Positions 43,836 to 54,019 of a DNA stretch of 64,000 nucleotides are shown one piece after another. This DNA comes from Leishmania infantum JPCM5. Taxonomy: Eukaryota; Euglenozoa; Kinetoplastea; Trypanosomatida; Trypanosomatidae. The stretch is taken from contig NC_009404.2 of the NCBI RefSeq assembly GCF_000002875.2, forward strand, positions 533,501 to 597,500. The letters run 5' to 3'. The notes beneath the pieces were generated by a model that made no database searches, was not told the origin of the DNA, and worked only from the letters and a program-made list of their open reading frames with translations. Position 1 is the stretch's first letter. Each line of letters starts with the position of its first letter. The translations under genes and the position numbers were made by a program.

Positions 43836-43876
<41 letters not shown>
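43836..43876 (+). repeat. CA dinucleotide repeat adjoining a start codon
   Basis: About 20 AC units ending at CAGCC directly before ATGG at 43881, so it lies inside the predicted 5'UTR. Confidence 0.95.
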
Positions 43877-43878
<2 letters not shown>

Positions 43879-43880
43879 CC

Positions 43881-44336
43881 ATGGGGAACAAGCAGTCGCA
43901 TGCTCAGGGTGAGTTCCGCTACAGCGGGCCCACCGATTTCCCCTACGATGAGAAGGTTCCGCTGTTTGAGGAGAAGAACGGCCTTCTCTTCCGCCTTGTG
44001 AACAACCAGAATAGTTCCTGGGCCTTCTACAACGACTGTAAGAGGTTCGAGTTCCACGTGAAGGTGACGTTTGGCTCCAACTCGCGCAACCTCCAGGCGT
44101 TAGGCAACACGTACCTCGCCGAGGACCCTGATGGCGGCTGGGTGGCCAAGACGATTGTGTACCCGGGCAATACGGAGCCCTTCATCCAGGGTGAAGTGGT
44201 CGGCTTCAATTCGGTGGTGAACGCCGTGCTGCTGACGACGGAGTACAAGGAGCGCCGCAAGGAGGAGAAGAGGGCAGCCAAGAAGGCTGCAAAGGAGGCT
44301 GAGAACGGCGACGAGCTCGGCAGCAGCACGCGGTAG
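43881..44336 (+). CDS. Small myristoylated protein, DUF1935 family (MGNKQS start)
   Basis: 151 aa. MGNKQSHA is a strong N-myristoylation signal with no Cys3. DUF1935 covers about residues 25-125: EKNGLLFRLVNNQ, WAFYNDCKRFEFHVKVTFG, VYPGNTEPFIQGEVVGFNS and LLTTEYKE. The C-terminus is a charged, probably helical tail (KERRKEEKRAAKKAAKEAE); basic residues there could add membrane binding. The frame is open upstream through the CA repeat, which would read as His/Thr, and is not used as the start. It is followed by 3.3 kb of non-coding DNA before the NAP gene. Confidence 0.94.
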   Translation: MGNKQSHAQGEFRYSGPTDFPYDEKVPLFEEKNGLLFRLVNNQNSSWAFYNDCKRFEFHVKVTFGSNSRNLQALGNTYLAEDPDGGWVAKTIVYPGNTEPFIQGEVVGFNSVVNAVLLTTEYKERRKEEKRAAKKAAKEAENGDELGSSTR

Positions 44337-44540
44337 GCAAGTGCAATAGAGAAAAAAAACGCTCAAAAACGCTAACACGGGAATCGAAGAGGGCTCAGCC
44401 AAAATGCGTGGGGTCCAGAGCGAGCGAGCGAGATGGACGTGATGCGGCGAGTGGGGGAGCGCAGGAAAAAACTGACGCCCCCGCACAGACGTATGCGAAA
44501 GGGACAGAAGAAGATCTCCTGAGGAGAAGCGCACACAGGC

Positions 44541-44572
<32 letters not shown>

Positions 44573-45900
44573 CGGTGTACTCGTTTGTAGACCGTGAGTG
44601 ACCGCTTGTGTATAAGCGCGTGTGTGTGCCCTTGCGTGTATCTGTGTGCGTCTTCTGCGACTAGACTTGTCGAAATATCTCTTCCTTCTTTTTTTCGTCT
44701 TCTTTCTTGGCATGCGCGTTGAGCATACGCAACCTTCCTTCCTCTCTCCTTCTCAACCCCTCCGCCCCCCACCCCGTGTTTCTTCCTCTGCGCAGCAGGC
44801 CCCCATCTCTTCTCTCCCCGCTTTCTTTCTAACGGCCTTGCAAGAAGAAGGAAGAGAGATGTGCCTTCGAGTCTTTTTTTTTGTATCGATTCCCTGTTTT
44901 GGTTTTCTTGTGATCCTCTGTTGCCCCCTGCTGCATATAACGCATGTGTATGGGCGCGCTGTGCGTCTACACGCCGCCTCACACCTCTTGGTTGTTCGTT
45001 GGTTTGGCCCCCCTCCCCTCCCACCTTTTCCCCTCTTCCTTGCCTCTGTCTTATGAACTCTTCATTTTTTTTTGGTTTCACTTGTGACACCCCTACCCCT
45101 TCACTGTCCAAAGGAGGAAAGCGAAGGAAAGCCTCTGCCACTCCTCTTCCCTTCTCATACACCAACAACACCACGCAGCACCTCACAGACACACAGATAT
45201 TGCATAGAGGTAGCCCTGTCGCCCCGCTCCCCCCTCCTCCTAACGCCACCACTCCCCTCCCCTTCACACACCCTACGCACGCGCAGGTGATGCTGCGGCC
45301 ATTATGATGGTGTGATGACGAGACGGCGACATCTTTCATTGTTGTGTCACCCTCCTTTTTCCACTTCTATTTCATCTTGCTTCCAATTCGAAAACAATCA
45401 GAGAACACACACACACACACACACACACGTACACAAAAGAAAGAGCCCGTCCACTGAGCGAGGGGGGAGCTGAGGGAAGGGTGTGTGCAAACGCGCTCAC
45501 ACCCACGCTTCTTTTCTGTCTCATCAGGCACCCCCTTCCTCTCCGTTGGTGCTGCAGCCTGCATCGCCGATTCTTTGTATATTTTTTTTTTCTTGTGAAG
45601 TGTGCACCCGTGCAAACCTTTGTATGCATGTGCTTGTGTGTAGCGGTGTCTCTGAATCGGTGTTTGTGTGCGTGTGCGTCTCTCATTACGCCGTGGCCCT
45701 CCCGTCTCCCCTCCCTCCGTTTTCTCGCTTTGCGAGTTTGTTTGGCATGCTCCGCGTCCGTTTTTTTTTTTGTTGTTGTGCCCTCCCCCGACTGCCACGT
45801 CGATCATAGACGAGAAAAAGAAAAAAAAACGAAAGAGGAATGGGACAACAAACAAACAGCGCGAACGCAGCAAAGTAAAGGATTAAAGGGGAAAAAAAGA

Positions 45901-45954
45901 GACACACACACACGCACACACGTATGCATGCATGTGTGTGTGCGTGTGTGTGTC
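45901..45954. repeat. CA/TG imperfect inverted repeat
   Basis: A left arm GACACACACACACGCACACA and a right arm of TG units ending TGTGTGTGTC surround a GTATGCATGCA centre. As RNA this could fold into a hairpin of about 20 base pairs. Confidence 0.85.
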
Positions 45955-46154
45955 TTGCTGTGCGCGTTGATACATGTTTGTTCAGCTCTTGCTGTCTCCC
46001 TCCCTCTTCCCCTAAGTGTATGTTTCTTCCCCACCCCGTCACCTTTGCTCTCTCCAGTGTTCCCCCTTCTTTTTTTTTTTCCGCCTTTCCTTCGTTCTTT
46101 TCGTTTGGCCATGCCCTCTCGTAACTGATCGCCCTCTCTTCAGTCGACTGCGCG

Positions 46155-46234
46155 CGCACGCACGCACGCGCACACACACACACACGCACATGTAAGTGTT
46201 CTTGAGTGTGTGTGTGTGTGCGTGCGTGCGTGCG
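46155..46234. repeat. CGCA/CA and TG/TGCG inverted repeat
   Basis: The left arm (about 46155-46185, CGCACGCACGC then CA units) is complementary to the right arm 46206-46234 (GTGTGTG units then CGTGCGTGCG), apart from a two-base offset. The loop is about 20 bases. Confidence 0.85.
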
Positions 46235-47682
46235 TATGTATGCGTTTGCGTTGTTGTGGATCGTCTTTTGTTTTACAATGTTTCCTGTTCCTCCCTTGTT
46301 TTTTTTTTTCTTTTGCCCGTCCCCACCCCCACCCCTCCCCCGACCCCTTCCATGACGGGATGAGGGCGCGTGTCGGCGAAGAGAGGGAAAAGGGCGCGCG
46401 CTAATCGGTGTCGATGGTTTGTAGTACGCGCAACACGCACACACACATATACGTCACCTGCGTCTTTTTGCGACTCTCATGTCTTCGCCCCTCCCCTCCC
46501 ACGTTTTTTTTTCTTCCTCGTGTTCTCCTTCCTCCGTCTTTGTATCCCCTCCCTCAGCGGCTCTCTCTCCAGTGCTCACGCGCGCCTGGGCGGGCTAGGT
46601 GGCCATTGGAGGAACCGAAGCGGAAGGAAGAATGCAACAGTGGGGCGGGGCCGATGCGCACGAGAGGGTGAACAAGTGTGGAGAGAAGTGAACTGCAGCG
46701 AGCGCTGATGCGTGTGCGCATGCGTCTGTGCATCTGACATGGGTACCCAAAGTAGGAAAATAGACAAGGAAAAGGGGCGAGTGCGTGTCTGGCAGTGCCC
46801 TGTCCTGGACTGTGCAACCCTCTTCTCATTCCTTCCATCCCACTTTCCCCAGCACGGCCACACCACACCACCACCAATGGACTTCATCCTCGATCATATG
46901 AACCGTAAATAAGCAGAGATACACGCATACGCGTACTCGCTAAACAGAAGAAGAGAACCCACTCCGTCTTGTGCTGACCGTGAGGCTGGGGGTGGCGGTG
47001 ATCGTGGAGACGAGCGCGCACGTGAGCAGCTCTGCTCCTGTTTCTTTTTCCCAGCCCAGAGCGCGCGAAGAGCGGAGAGGTGGGAAGGCGCCTTGTCGAG
47101 CGTTTTGCCATCTCTTTCCGGTCGCCCAAGTGAAAGCCATCCGATGCGAGAGAGGAAAGGAGGAAACATGGAGAGGGGGAGGTGCCCACTGTGGATTCCT
47201 CGCTGCATCGCCCACAGGCATCTGCGCCAACGTACAGGTTCCAAAAGGGTACACGTGTTGTGGCTCGTGACTCTCCAACACTTGGCCACACCCATGCGCA
47301 TCTTTACTGTCTCTCCTGCGTGTTCCTGTTTCTCCCTCTCTGTCTTTTTCTCGCGGATTCGACTCGGGCGAATCTTCACTGCTCGTGTGCCACCACCTCC
47401 TTCTCCGCCTCAACACCACTGCGCTCCCCGCACACACACAAACACATGTACACGCGTCTTTTTACCAAACTTCGGGTACAGCGACTACGACAAGAAGACG
47501 CACACACGCGCGCGCCCACGCATTCGTCCTCGTTCTCCCACAACTGGTCCGCGCCATCATCATTGCCCTGCACGCTCCTTCACACCACCTTGCAAAACAA
47601 CCTCGTGGCATCTGTGAGCTCTCTTTTCCGCGCGCCGCACACACACACCCACACGCCCACCGACGACAGCAGGCCTGTAAGC

Positions 47683-48525
47683 ATGGAAAAGGCGAAGGAG
47701 ATCCAGTCAAAGCTGGATAGCCTCCAGCAGGAGATGCACGCCAAGGTGGAGGCGTGTGATGTGAAGTACAGCAAGGAGAAGAACGCCATCTTCGCGGCGC
47801 GCCGCGCTGTCGTTGCGGAGCTGATAGCAAAGAAGGAGATGCCGGCAAACTTCTGGGCGCTCGCCCTCATCGCCCTGCTGCAGATGAAGGACCGCGAGTC
47901 GACGACGACGCCCCACTTCCTCGGCCCGTACGATGAGGAACTGCTCAAGACGTACCTGGAGGACATTGAGGTGTTGTACACGGATAAGGGCCACCGCATT
48001 ACACTGCGCTTCAAGCCGAATCCGTTTTTCGAGGAGACGGAGCTCTGGGCCCAGGCGAGTGAGATAATGAATTACGAGGCTGGCGAGGAGGACGAGATGC
48101 CGCCGGCGGAGGAGAGTTGGGGCTTTTCGGGTGTGACGTGGAAGGACGGGCATGGCCCGCAGCTAGACGAGGACGAGGACGAGGAGGATGACGGTGCCCC
48201 AGGCAAAAAGCGCCCGCATCCAAGCAGCGGCGGCTTGGCCGCCTCCGCATCGTCCTCGACGCAGGGCCCCAGTGTGCTGGAGGTGTTCAGCGAGATGCCA
48301 CCCCACCCGGAGGAGGATGAAGAGATGGACGAGGAGGACGACGACGCTGTGGCGGATGCCATTGAGGAGTGGGAAGACGAGATGGCCGACCGCAAGATGC
48401 TGCTGCGGATGGTGGAGCTGTTTGTTCACCATAACCCTGTCTCCGCCCTGCGCGACGCTGGTGCTGCCACGACTGGCGCGAGCAACGGTGAAGAGGCGGC
48501 AGCGAAGAAAGCGAAGGTGGAGTGA
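47683..48525 (+). CDS. Nucleosome assembly protein (NAP/SET family histone chaperone)
   Basis: 280 aa from ATG 47683; the open frame upstream is repeat and tract translation. The N-terminal helix (residues 1-50, KAKEIQSKLDSLQQEMHAKV) matches the NAP dimerisation helix. The NAP core follows with ANFWALALIALLQ at 55-67, DEELLKTYLEDIEV and GHRITLRFKPNPFFEETELW. Acidic stretches (LDEDEDEEDDG, HPEEDEEMDEEDDD) are typical histone-binding tails, and the C-terminus AAKKAKVE could serve in nuclear import. At 280 aa it is closer to the SET/TAF-I branch than to NAP1. Expected role: chaperoning H2A-H2B or H3-H4 in chromatin assembly. It is unrelated to the flanking SMP genes. Confidence 0.92.
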   Translation: MEKAKEIQSKLDSLQQEMHAKVEACDVKYSKEKNAIFAARRAVVAELIAKKEMPANFWALALIALLQMKDRESTTTPHFLGPYDEELLKTYLEDIEVLYTDKGHRITLRFKPNPFFEETELWAQASEIMNYEAGEEDEMPPAEESWGFSGVTWKDGHGPQLDEDEDEEDDGAPGKKRPHPSSGGLAASASSSTQGPSVLEVFSEMPPHPEEDEEMDEEDDDAVADAIEEWEDEMADRKMLLRMVELFVHHNPVSALRDAGAATTGASNGEEAAAKKAKVE

Positions 48526-49796
48526 GGAGGGGAGGGGCATGGCTTGCACCCCCCTCCTCTGTTCGTGTGTACACGCTGTGACGCGTGTCCCCCGCTCTCG
48601 CGTTCTCTTCCTCTTGTTGTATAGCCTCCCCGTTTTCCTCGCTCTCGCTTCTTTTTTTGGTTTGTAAGTGGTGCTCGCACGGCCTGCGCGTGTGTGTGTG
48701 TACTTCCGTAGCGTCTGAGCTGCGCGTCATGAGCGTCTGTGTGTGTGTGTGCACTTTCGTCTGCGTGTGCCTCCCCCTCGAAAACGACACACGCACACGC
48801 GCGCAGACCGTGTGAGCGCATCTTTAACGGCTGTCGGTGCTTGGAGAGGCGTGTGCACTAAGCGCCTCCCGCCTTCCTCTCCCTCTCTCCTTCCACCCCC
48901 CACCCCCACTCCTCATCCCAACACACCGGTGCACACACGGGCACAACACCCGTAAAGCCGCTTACCGCCCCACTGGCTAAGCAACGGTGGACAAGAGAAA
49001 TACCCGGCCCACACCAAAGCAGTACTAGGTGAAGAGGTGAGCAGCCCACCCACACGGATGGAGATATGAGACGGCGGGGAGGCTCTGCAGCATCTGTCAG
49101 CTTTTGGGTGGAAGTCACCGCGATTGCCTCCTCTTCCATTGTCCTCGCTCACTGTCTTGTGTGCGCGATTATGCTTGCCAGTGTTGTCGAGTTTCTTCCA
49201 TTCGCCTCTCAACGCTCACGCAGCTCTTCGCCTTGTTCAGGCAATGTTGCCCGCCACTGCTACCCCTGTCTTTGTCTTCACCCCCTGTCTTCGTGTCTTG
49301 TGTCGTGCTCTCCATCAAGGACGTAATCTTCTCCTCGCCCCCAAAAGGCAAAGAGCATACGCACATACATGCAGCGCCAGGTGTACACTGGGTGAAGGTA
49401 GGTGCTTGCCCCTGCCCGCCCTCTTTTTTTTTGCGGCACACAACGGAGCTACACCAGTACACCAGTATTGTGTGCTCCCTCCTCCTCCTCCATTTGTGCT
49501 AAGTGCCACCTCATCGATCCTACGTTTTGCCTTTTTTTAGCTGCTGTCACGATGCTGCTGCCGTGATCGATTCACGAACGCCACGAACAGCGACGCGCCC
49601 ACGTGCGCGTGGTGCTTTCGTTTTCCCTGTGCCGCCTCTCTGCGCCCGTTCTGTATTCTTGTGTTTTTTTTGTTTCTCTGGTGCGGCCCTCTCTCACTGC
49701 GTTCTCCTGCCCGCCCGTACCTTCCCCACTCCTTCTGCCCCTCCGGCGGCTCGACCCCCCTCTCCACGGAACCCCTCTCGGGCTTCCCCGTGAAGC
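48526..49796. other. Intergenic region after NAP
   Basis: TG/CA-rich sequence (48690-48760) followed by pyrimidine-rich DNA. No gene or RNA recognised. Confidence 0.55.
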
Positions 49797-51113
49797 TGTC
49801 CGACCTCTCACCTTGTTGTGTCCGTCATCATCTACCACCACTCACGCCCCGTCTTGCCGTGCATTCTTCACCGCTCTTTGTTTGGCTTCTATTTTCCTCA
49901 TTCTCAGCGGGCGTGCGACACGCTCAAGTGCCATCACCTCTCGCTCAGGGGCGGAGGGTTCACTCTGGAGCGCGTCTTCGGACACGGCGTTCAGCATACA
50001 AACCTGTAAAGTCGGGGTTTCCGCACGTCCGGCGCCTCACCGTTGCGGCTGCAAAGGATGGCGATGCGACGTCGGGCGGCACCGGCATCGCCACCACGGC
50101 CTACACCACCCCAGCTGGGAAGAAGGCTCGGCTCAAGTGCGGCTTCCTGGTGGGCTTTCACGGCGCAGAGGCCTTCATCGCCTCCTACAGCGCCGACTTG
50201 TATTCCGCGGATATCTGGCGATGGCGCGTAACTCCGGCGCACGTGTCAGGCACAACGCCGTCGCTGCCGTCGATCTCCACACCGCTGCCAAGCTTCCGTA
50301 AAAGGTGAGACGCAGCTGCGCATCTCGCTCGAGAGCAGTGCAGCGGGCTACGAGGCCAACGGGAGCTCGAGGTTGCCCGCGTCGATGCTCCAGTGGTTCT
50401 ACCGCTCCGTTCAGCCCTTCCTCAACATGACGGCCAGTGTGTGCAGCAACTGCACCTCGGCGGTGACCGTCCTCGTCTCACCCGAGGCACTCAACACTAG
50501 CGGCAACCAGAAGAGCGCTGCTGTGGGGGACAGGTAGGCTCGACGGCGAGGCGCGTGCAAGGAGACGGGGACGCACACAAACACTCATGCACGCACGACC
50601 GACTGCGAACACCACCACTCAATGGCTCGAGCGCCATCGTCACTCTTCCCCCCCCCCTCCGTCTCTCTGCCGCATTTCGCATGGAAGGGAGACCCTGAGC
50701 TCTTGACCACGGGGGAGCGAGGAGGGGAGGGCGCAAAACGAAAATCATGCCCGTGAGGGGATCTCGCCCTTCTCCCCACCCGCTCCGCTGCCGGGCAACA
50801 CACGCGTGTGCGTGCGCTTTGGCAGTCCGCATGGAGGAGAGCAGCAACGGCAGCCGCAACGAGAAGGAACTCCACAGGGACAAGGGCGGGCACATACGAC
50901 CCCCTCCCTAGTCTCTATCGTTCTCTGCCATCAGATGCACCCATCACCGGCCGTATTGCCATCCCTCCCTCGCTCACTCTCTCCCGCTTTCCCTTTGTGC
51001 GGTGCACAACAGCAGAGGAGGATTCAACGCCGACATCGGTATTGCCATCCTCGTCGCTGCGTTCCTTGTTCTTGTGAACGGGTATTGGAGCATCTTCGAC
51101 AACCGCGACAGCA
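49797..51113 (+). pseudogene. Decayed membrane-protein gene (multiple frameshifts)
   Basis: Protein-like fragments occur in the same order in all three forward frames. An N-terminal transmembrane stretch (RAFFTALCLASIFLILSG, near 49850-49905) lies in frame 1. A domain with TTPAGKKARLKCGFLVGF and HGAEAFIASYSADLYSADIW (to about 50220) lies in frame 2. MARNSGARV to HTAAKLP (50219-50298) is in frame 1, then ETQLRISLESSAAGYEANGS and ASVCSNCTSAVTVLVSPEAL (50307-50537) in frame 0 to a TAG. A second hydrophobic stretch (ADIGIAILVAAFLVLVNGYW) lies at 51033-51092. Single-base indels at about 50219 and 50300 would join the central pieces. The family is unknown to me. NxS/NxT motifs (NMT, NCT, NTS) suggest an exposed domain. 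The segment 50540-51010 between the parts looks non-coding. Confidence 0.55.
50957..51012 (+). promoter_or_regulatory. Predicted trans-splice acceptor for the 51222 gene
   Basis: A pyrimidine tract (CCATCCCTCCCTCGCTCACT onward) has its first following AG at 51011-51012. The leader would then contain the decayed transmembrane segment and the CA repeat before ATG 51222. Confidence 0.4.
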
Positions 51114-51188
51114 ACCAAGACGGGCGAGAGCGAGGCGTGTTGCACATTTTCGGGCTTCACCGAAGCGCTCACGACCAGTGTCAAGTCA

Positions 51189-51216
51189 ACACACACACAC
51201 ACACACACACACACAG
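51189..51216 (+). repeat. CA dinucleotide repeat adjoining a start codon
   Basis: About 13 AC units, ending six bases before ATG 51222, in the presumed 5'UTR. Confidence 0.95.
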
Positions 51217-51221
51217 GAAGG

Positions 51222-51632
51222 ATGGGCGGCTCCAACTCCACCAATAGAAAGATCATATACAAGAATGGCAGGCCCACCTTCAAGGGGGATGAGGTGGTGA
51301 AGGGCTTCGAGAGAGACAACGGTCTTCTCTTCCGCATCGTCAAGAGGAAGAAAGGGCATCAGACGTGGGCTTTCTACAATGACACGACGCAGTACAACAT
51401 GCGCATCAATGTCACCTTCGCCGCCGGTTGCGAGCTCACCGCCCTCGGACACACAAAGGTAGTGAAAGGGGCGAGGGGCGAGTGGGTTGCCACCGTCGTC
51501 GTGATGCCCGGTAAGACGGAGATGTTTGTAGAGGGAAAAATCGAAGGCTTCAAATCGAATATGGACGCCTATCCCGCCATGAGCGACGGCAGCGGCAGCC
51601 GTCTGGCCGCAGGGGAAGCGGTAGCGAACTGA
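51222..51632 (+). CDS. Small myristoylated protein, DUF1935 family, close SMP-1 paralogue (MGGSNS start)
   Basis: 136 aa. MGGSNSTN fits N-myristoylation, with no Cys at position 3 for palmitoylation. The body is collinear with SMP-1 two kilobases downstream: YKNGRPTFKGDEVVKGFERD, NGLLFRIVKRK, WAFYNDTTQYNMRINVTF, VMPGKTEMFVEGKIEGFKS. The tail diverges after AYPAMSDG. Published work describes a singly acylated SMP (SMP-2) with a different location from the doubly acylated SMP-1. This gene is a plausible candidate, but I do not assign the symbol from sequence alone. Confidence 0.94.
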   Translation: MGGSNSTNRKIIYKNGRPTFKGDEVVKGFERDNGLLFRIVKRKKGHQTWAFYNDTTQYNMRINVTFAAGCELTALGHTKVVKGARGEWVATVVVMPGKTEMFVEGKIEGFKSNMDAYPAMSDGSGSRLAAGEAVAN

Positions 51633-52203
51633 CCGTGTGCGTCTGTCTGCTTGACGGTCGGTCGATGCGCACACTCTTTTCTTCGCCATTGGAAGACGCG
51701 CGCTCGAGTAACCGCACGCATGAAGTTCGGCAGTGCCGCGCGCAACCACAGAGAGACAAAGACGTCCGCAAGACACAAATACCAGTGAGTTGTATCGGGG
51801 CGTCACTTATGGAGATGCGAAACGGACGCTTATGCTACTGTTTCTGCTCTCTAGTGAGCCAGATGATGGTGAAACTATCTGGGTGCCGCGGCACCTTATC
51901 TTGTCGCCTCCCACAACACCACCCCATCTCTACCCCCGATATTCCCGCTAGACCACATGTGTGCATATGCATATGTAATATACTCGCCTTTTCTGTCAAA
52001 AAAAAGCTTGATGTCTGCCTTTTCGCTTTTGCGTTTAGGTGGCAAGCCCGTCCTCTTGTGCGAGTCGTTTGCCTTCTGCCTCTCCTCCCTCCCTCCCCTC
52101 CTCCTGCCTTCTCCCTATCGTGCCTGTCGGTCTGCGCATGTGCGTTGGGTCAGAGCGCGCACATTTACGCATACGCACCGGCGCGCCGACACACCCAAAC
52201 ACG

Positions 52204-52235
<32 letters not shown>

Positions 52236-53623
52236 TCGAGTCTCCAGCTGCGCTAACATGTGAGTAGATGTGTAGGTGTGTGTGTGTCTATGCGCCTAGC
52301 GTTCTCGTGAAGCAAACGTGCATGTCCGCATATAGCGTTACTGCTGTGAGGTGTGTGCGCATGTAGGGTGGGGGGAGGGAGAGGGAGGGGGAAGAGTGGC
52401 GAAGGGGACGCGCTTATACGCACGCGTGGCCCCTTTTTTCTTCGCTGTTGTTTGTGCCTATCTTGTGTGCACCGACTTGTTCATTTTCATCTCCCCGGAT
52501 TCCCCATGTCTTCTTTGCAGCCCTTTTTTTTTGTCTTGCCCCGCCCTTGCGCGTGTGCTTGAAAGGCTGACCCGAATGCGTACCTATCTCTGTCTGTCCG
52601 TCTCTCCTCCTCCCTTCCTATTCGCGGCTTCACGTTGGATGTGTGCATGTGTTACTACTCGCTGCCGCTACGCGGAGGATGCATGGCATGCACGGAGAGA
52701 GGGAAGTAGACGCACCGATGTGCCGCAGCTTTCTCCTGCTTCTTTACGATTACTCGTACGACGGCGTTGCCTACCAGCGTCACTGGGTCCTCCATCCATC
52801 CGCACTTCTGATTTCCTCCACCTCCTCCCATCATCCCCATGGCAGCTTTTAGGTGCGCCGCCGGTGACTTCAAGCAGAATGGAGTGCGGCAAGAGCATTC
52901 ATGAGCACGCGGGTGTATGCCTGCGTGGGGCTGAGCAATGCGGCCAGCGGGTCGTGGTATGAGAACCACCGTCTCACCTCTCAGCAGCACCCCCACCAGA
53001 CATCCACTGACGTGCGCGGCAAGCCTCTCCATGTCTCCGTAGTCGTTTCCCCGCTCTGCAGCTTGCAGAGCGGTCGCTGCCGAGGCAATCTAGTTGCGCA
53101 GGCGCTCTCAGTCCCTCTCTCCAACTCCTTTTCTACACCCTGCATCTCTCGCCCACCTCTTTCGCTCTCCTCCCCTTTTCTGCCTGCATCGTCCTCCCAC
53201 AACGTACCCGCTTCACTGTGCCCTTTCACCACCACTTGATGCACATGCCCATGTATATGCATTAATAATACCATAAAACACCTGCTGCGCTGGGTATGCG
53301 AAGCATCACTTCTACTGCCTCCCTCCTGCCTCCCTCCCAACCCCCCCGTTCTCTGCCCTTTGTTGCGGCACCATCCCCACAGCCTGCCATTTTTTCGCTC
53401 CCTTTGCCATCAGTCGCCCTCTTTTTCGTCTTCGCTGTCTTTGTGTGCCTGTCCGTGTCCGTGTGCTTGTGTCTCCCATTGCCATACACCCATCATCGTG
53501 TGCTTGTTTTCTTCTTGCGCTACCTTCTCGCGAACTTTCCCTTAGGCTTATATACCCTTTATTCACGACTCCCCCTTCCCTTCCCTTCCCTTCCCTCAGC
53601 GCACACGTGTGTGTTTCTTGAAA
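51633..53623. other. Intergenic region before SMP-1
   Basis: Contains a GC/CA alternating tract (52200-52234), pyrimidine-rich DNA and a balanced stretch at 52640-53110 in which no frame gives a recognisable protein. The SMP-1 splice acceptor is at the 3' end. Confidence 0.55.
53568..53599 (+). promoter_or_regulatory. Predicted trans-splice acceptor for SMP-1
   Basis: A nearly pure pyrimidine tract with TTCCC repeats ends CCCTCAG, with AG at 53598-53599. This gives a very short leader of 24 bases to ATG 53624. The best acceptor in the window. Confidence 0.75.
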
Positions 53624-54019
53624 ATGGGCTGCGGTGCTTCTTCTGAGAACAGCAGCGTCACGTACGTGAACGGCAAGCCCACCTTCACGGGTGAGGAGGT
53701 GACGAAGGGCTTCGAGAAGGACAATGGGCTGCTTTTCCGCATCGTGAACAAGAAGAAGAAGCAGTGGGCGTACTACAACGACACGACGCAGTACGAAATG
53801 CACGTGCTGGTCACCTTCAACGAGGACTGTGACATCAAGGCTCTTGGCAAGACGAAGCTGGAGCAGCAGGAGAACGGCGAGTGGGTAGCCTCCGTGGTGG
53901 TGTACCCGTGCGAGACGGAGATGTTCATTGAGGGCCGCGTGAACGGCTTCAAGTCGAAGATGGACGCCTTGCCGCTGTCGGAGGAGTACCGCCAGCGTCA
54001 GGCGGAGAAGGAAAAGTAG
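53624..54019 (+). CDS. SMP-1: Small myristoylated protein 1 (SMP-1), flagellar membrane protein
   Basis: 131 aa. MGCGASSE predicts myristoylation at Gly2 and palmitoylation at Cys3, the dual-acylation signal known to send SMP-1 to the flagellar membrane in Leishmania. The single DUF1935 domain has YVNGKPTFTGEEV, NGLLFRIVNKKKKQWAYYND, QYEMHVLVTF, VYPCETEMFIEGRVNGFKS and LPLSEEYRQR. The protein ends in a short charged tail. I recognise the sequence and length as SMP-1 from memory; the family call rests on the motifs. The start is the first ATG after a very strong splice acceptor. It has a paralogue immediately upstream at 51222. It is the last DUF1935 gene in the window. Confidence 0.93.
   Translation: MGCGASSENSSVTYVNGKPTFTGEEVTKGFEKDNGLLFRIVNKKKKQWAYYNDTTQYEMHVLVTFNEDCDIKALGKTKLEQQENGEWVASVVVYPCETEMFIEGRVNGFKSKMDALPLSEEYRQRQAEKEK

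Larger units (their letters stand above)
41376..43880. other. Intergenic region with retroposon copy 3 and a perfect palindrome
   Basis: Contains SIDER-like copy 3 (41753-42236), a GCA/CAG repeat (42351-42379), a 36-base perfect palindrome (43202-43237), and the CA repeat and splice acceptor of the next gene. No gene supported. Confidence 0.6.
44337..47682. other. Intergenic region rich in CA/TG repeats
   Basis: CA repeats at 44540-44564 and 45405-45428, two CA/TG inverted repeats (45901-45954 and 46155-46234), and long pyrimidine tracts. No gene on either strand that I can support; long frames are repeat translations. The splice site for the NAP gene is not clear; pyrimidine tracts at 47300-47350 are candidates. 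Confidence 0.55.

Noticed and set aside
45686..46444. Reverse-strand open frame of 252 codons
   Set aside because: Composed mainly of CA-repeat translation (Thr/His, Val/Cys); against the direction of transcription.
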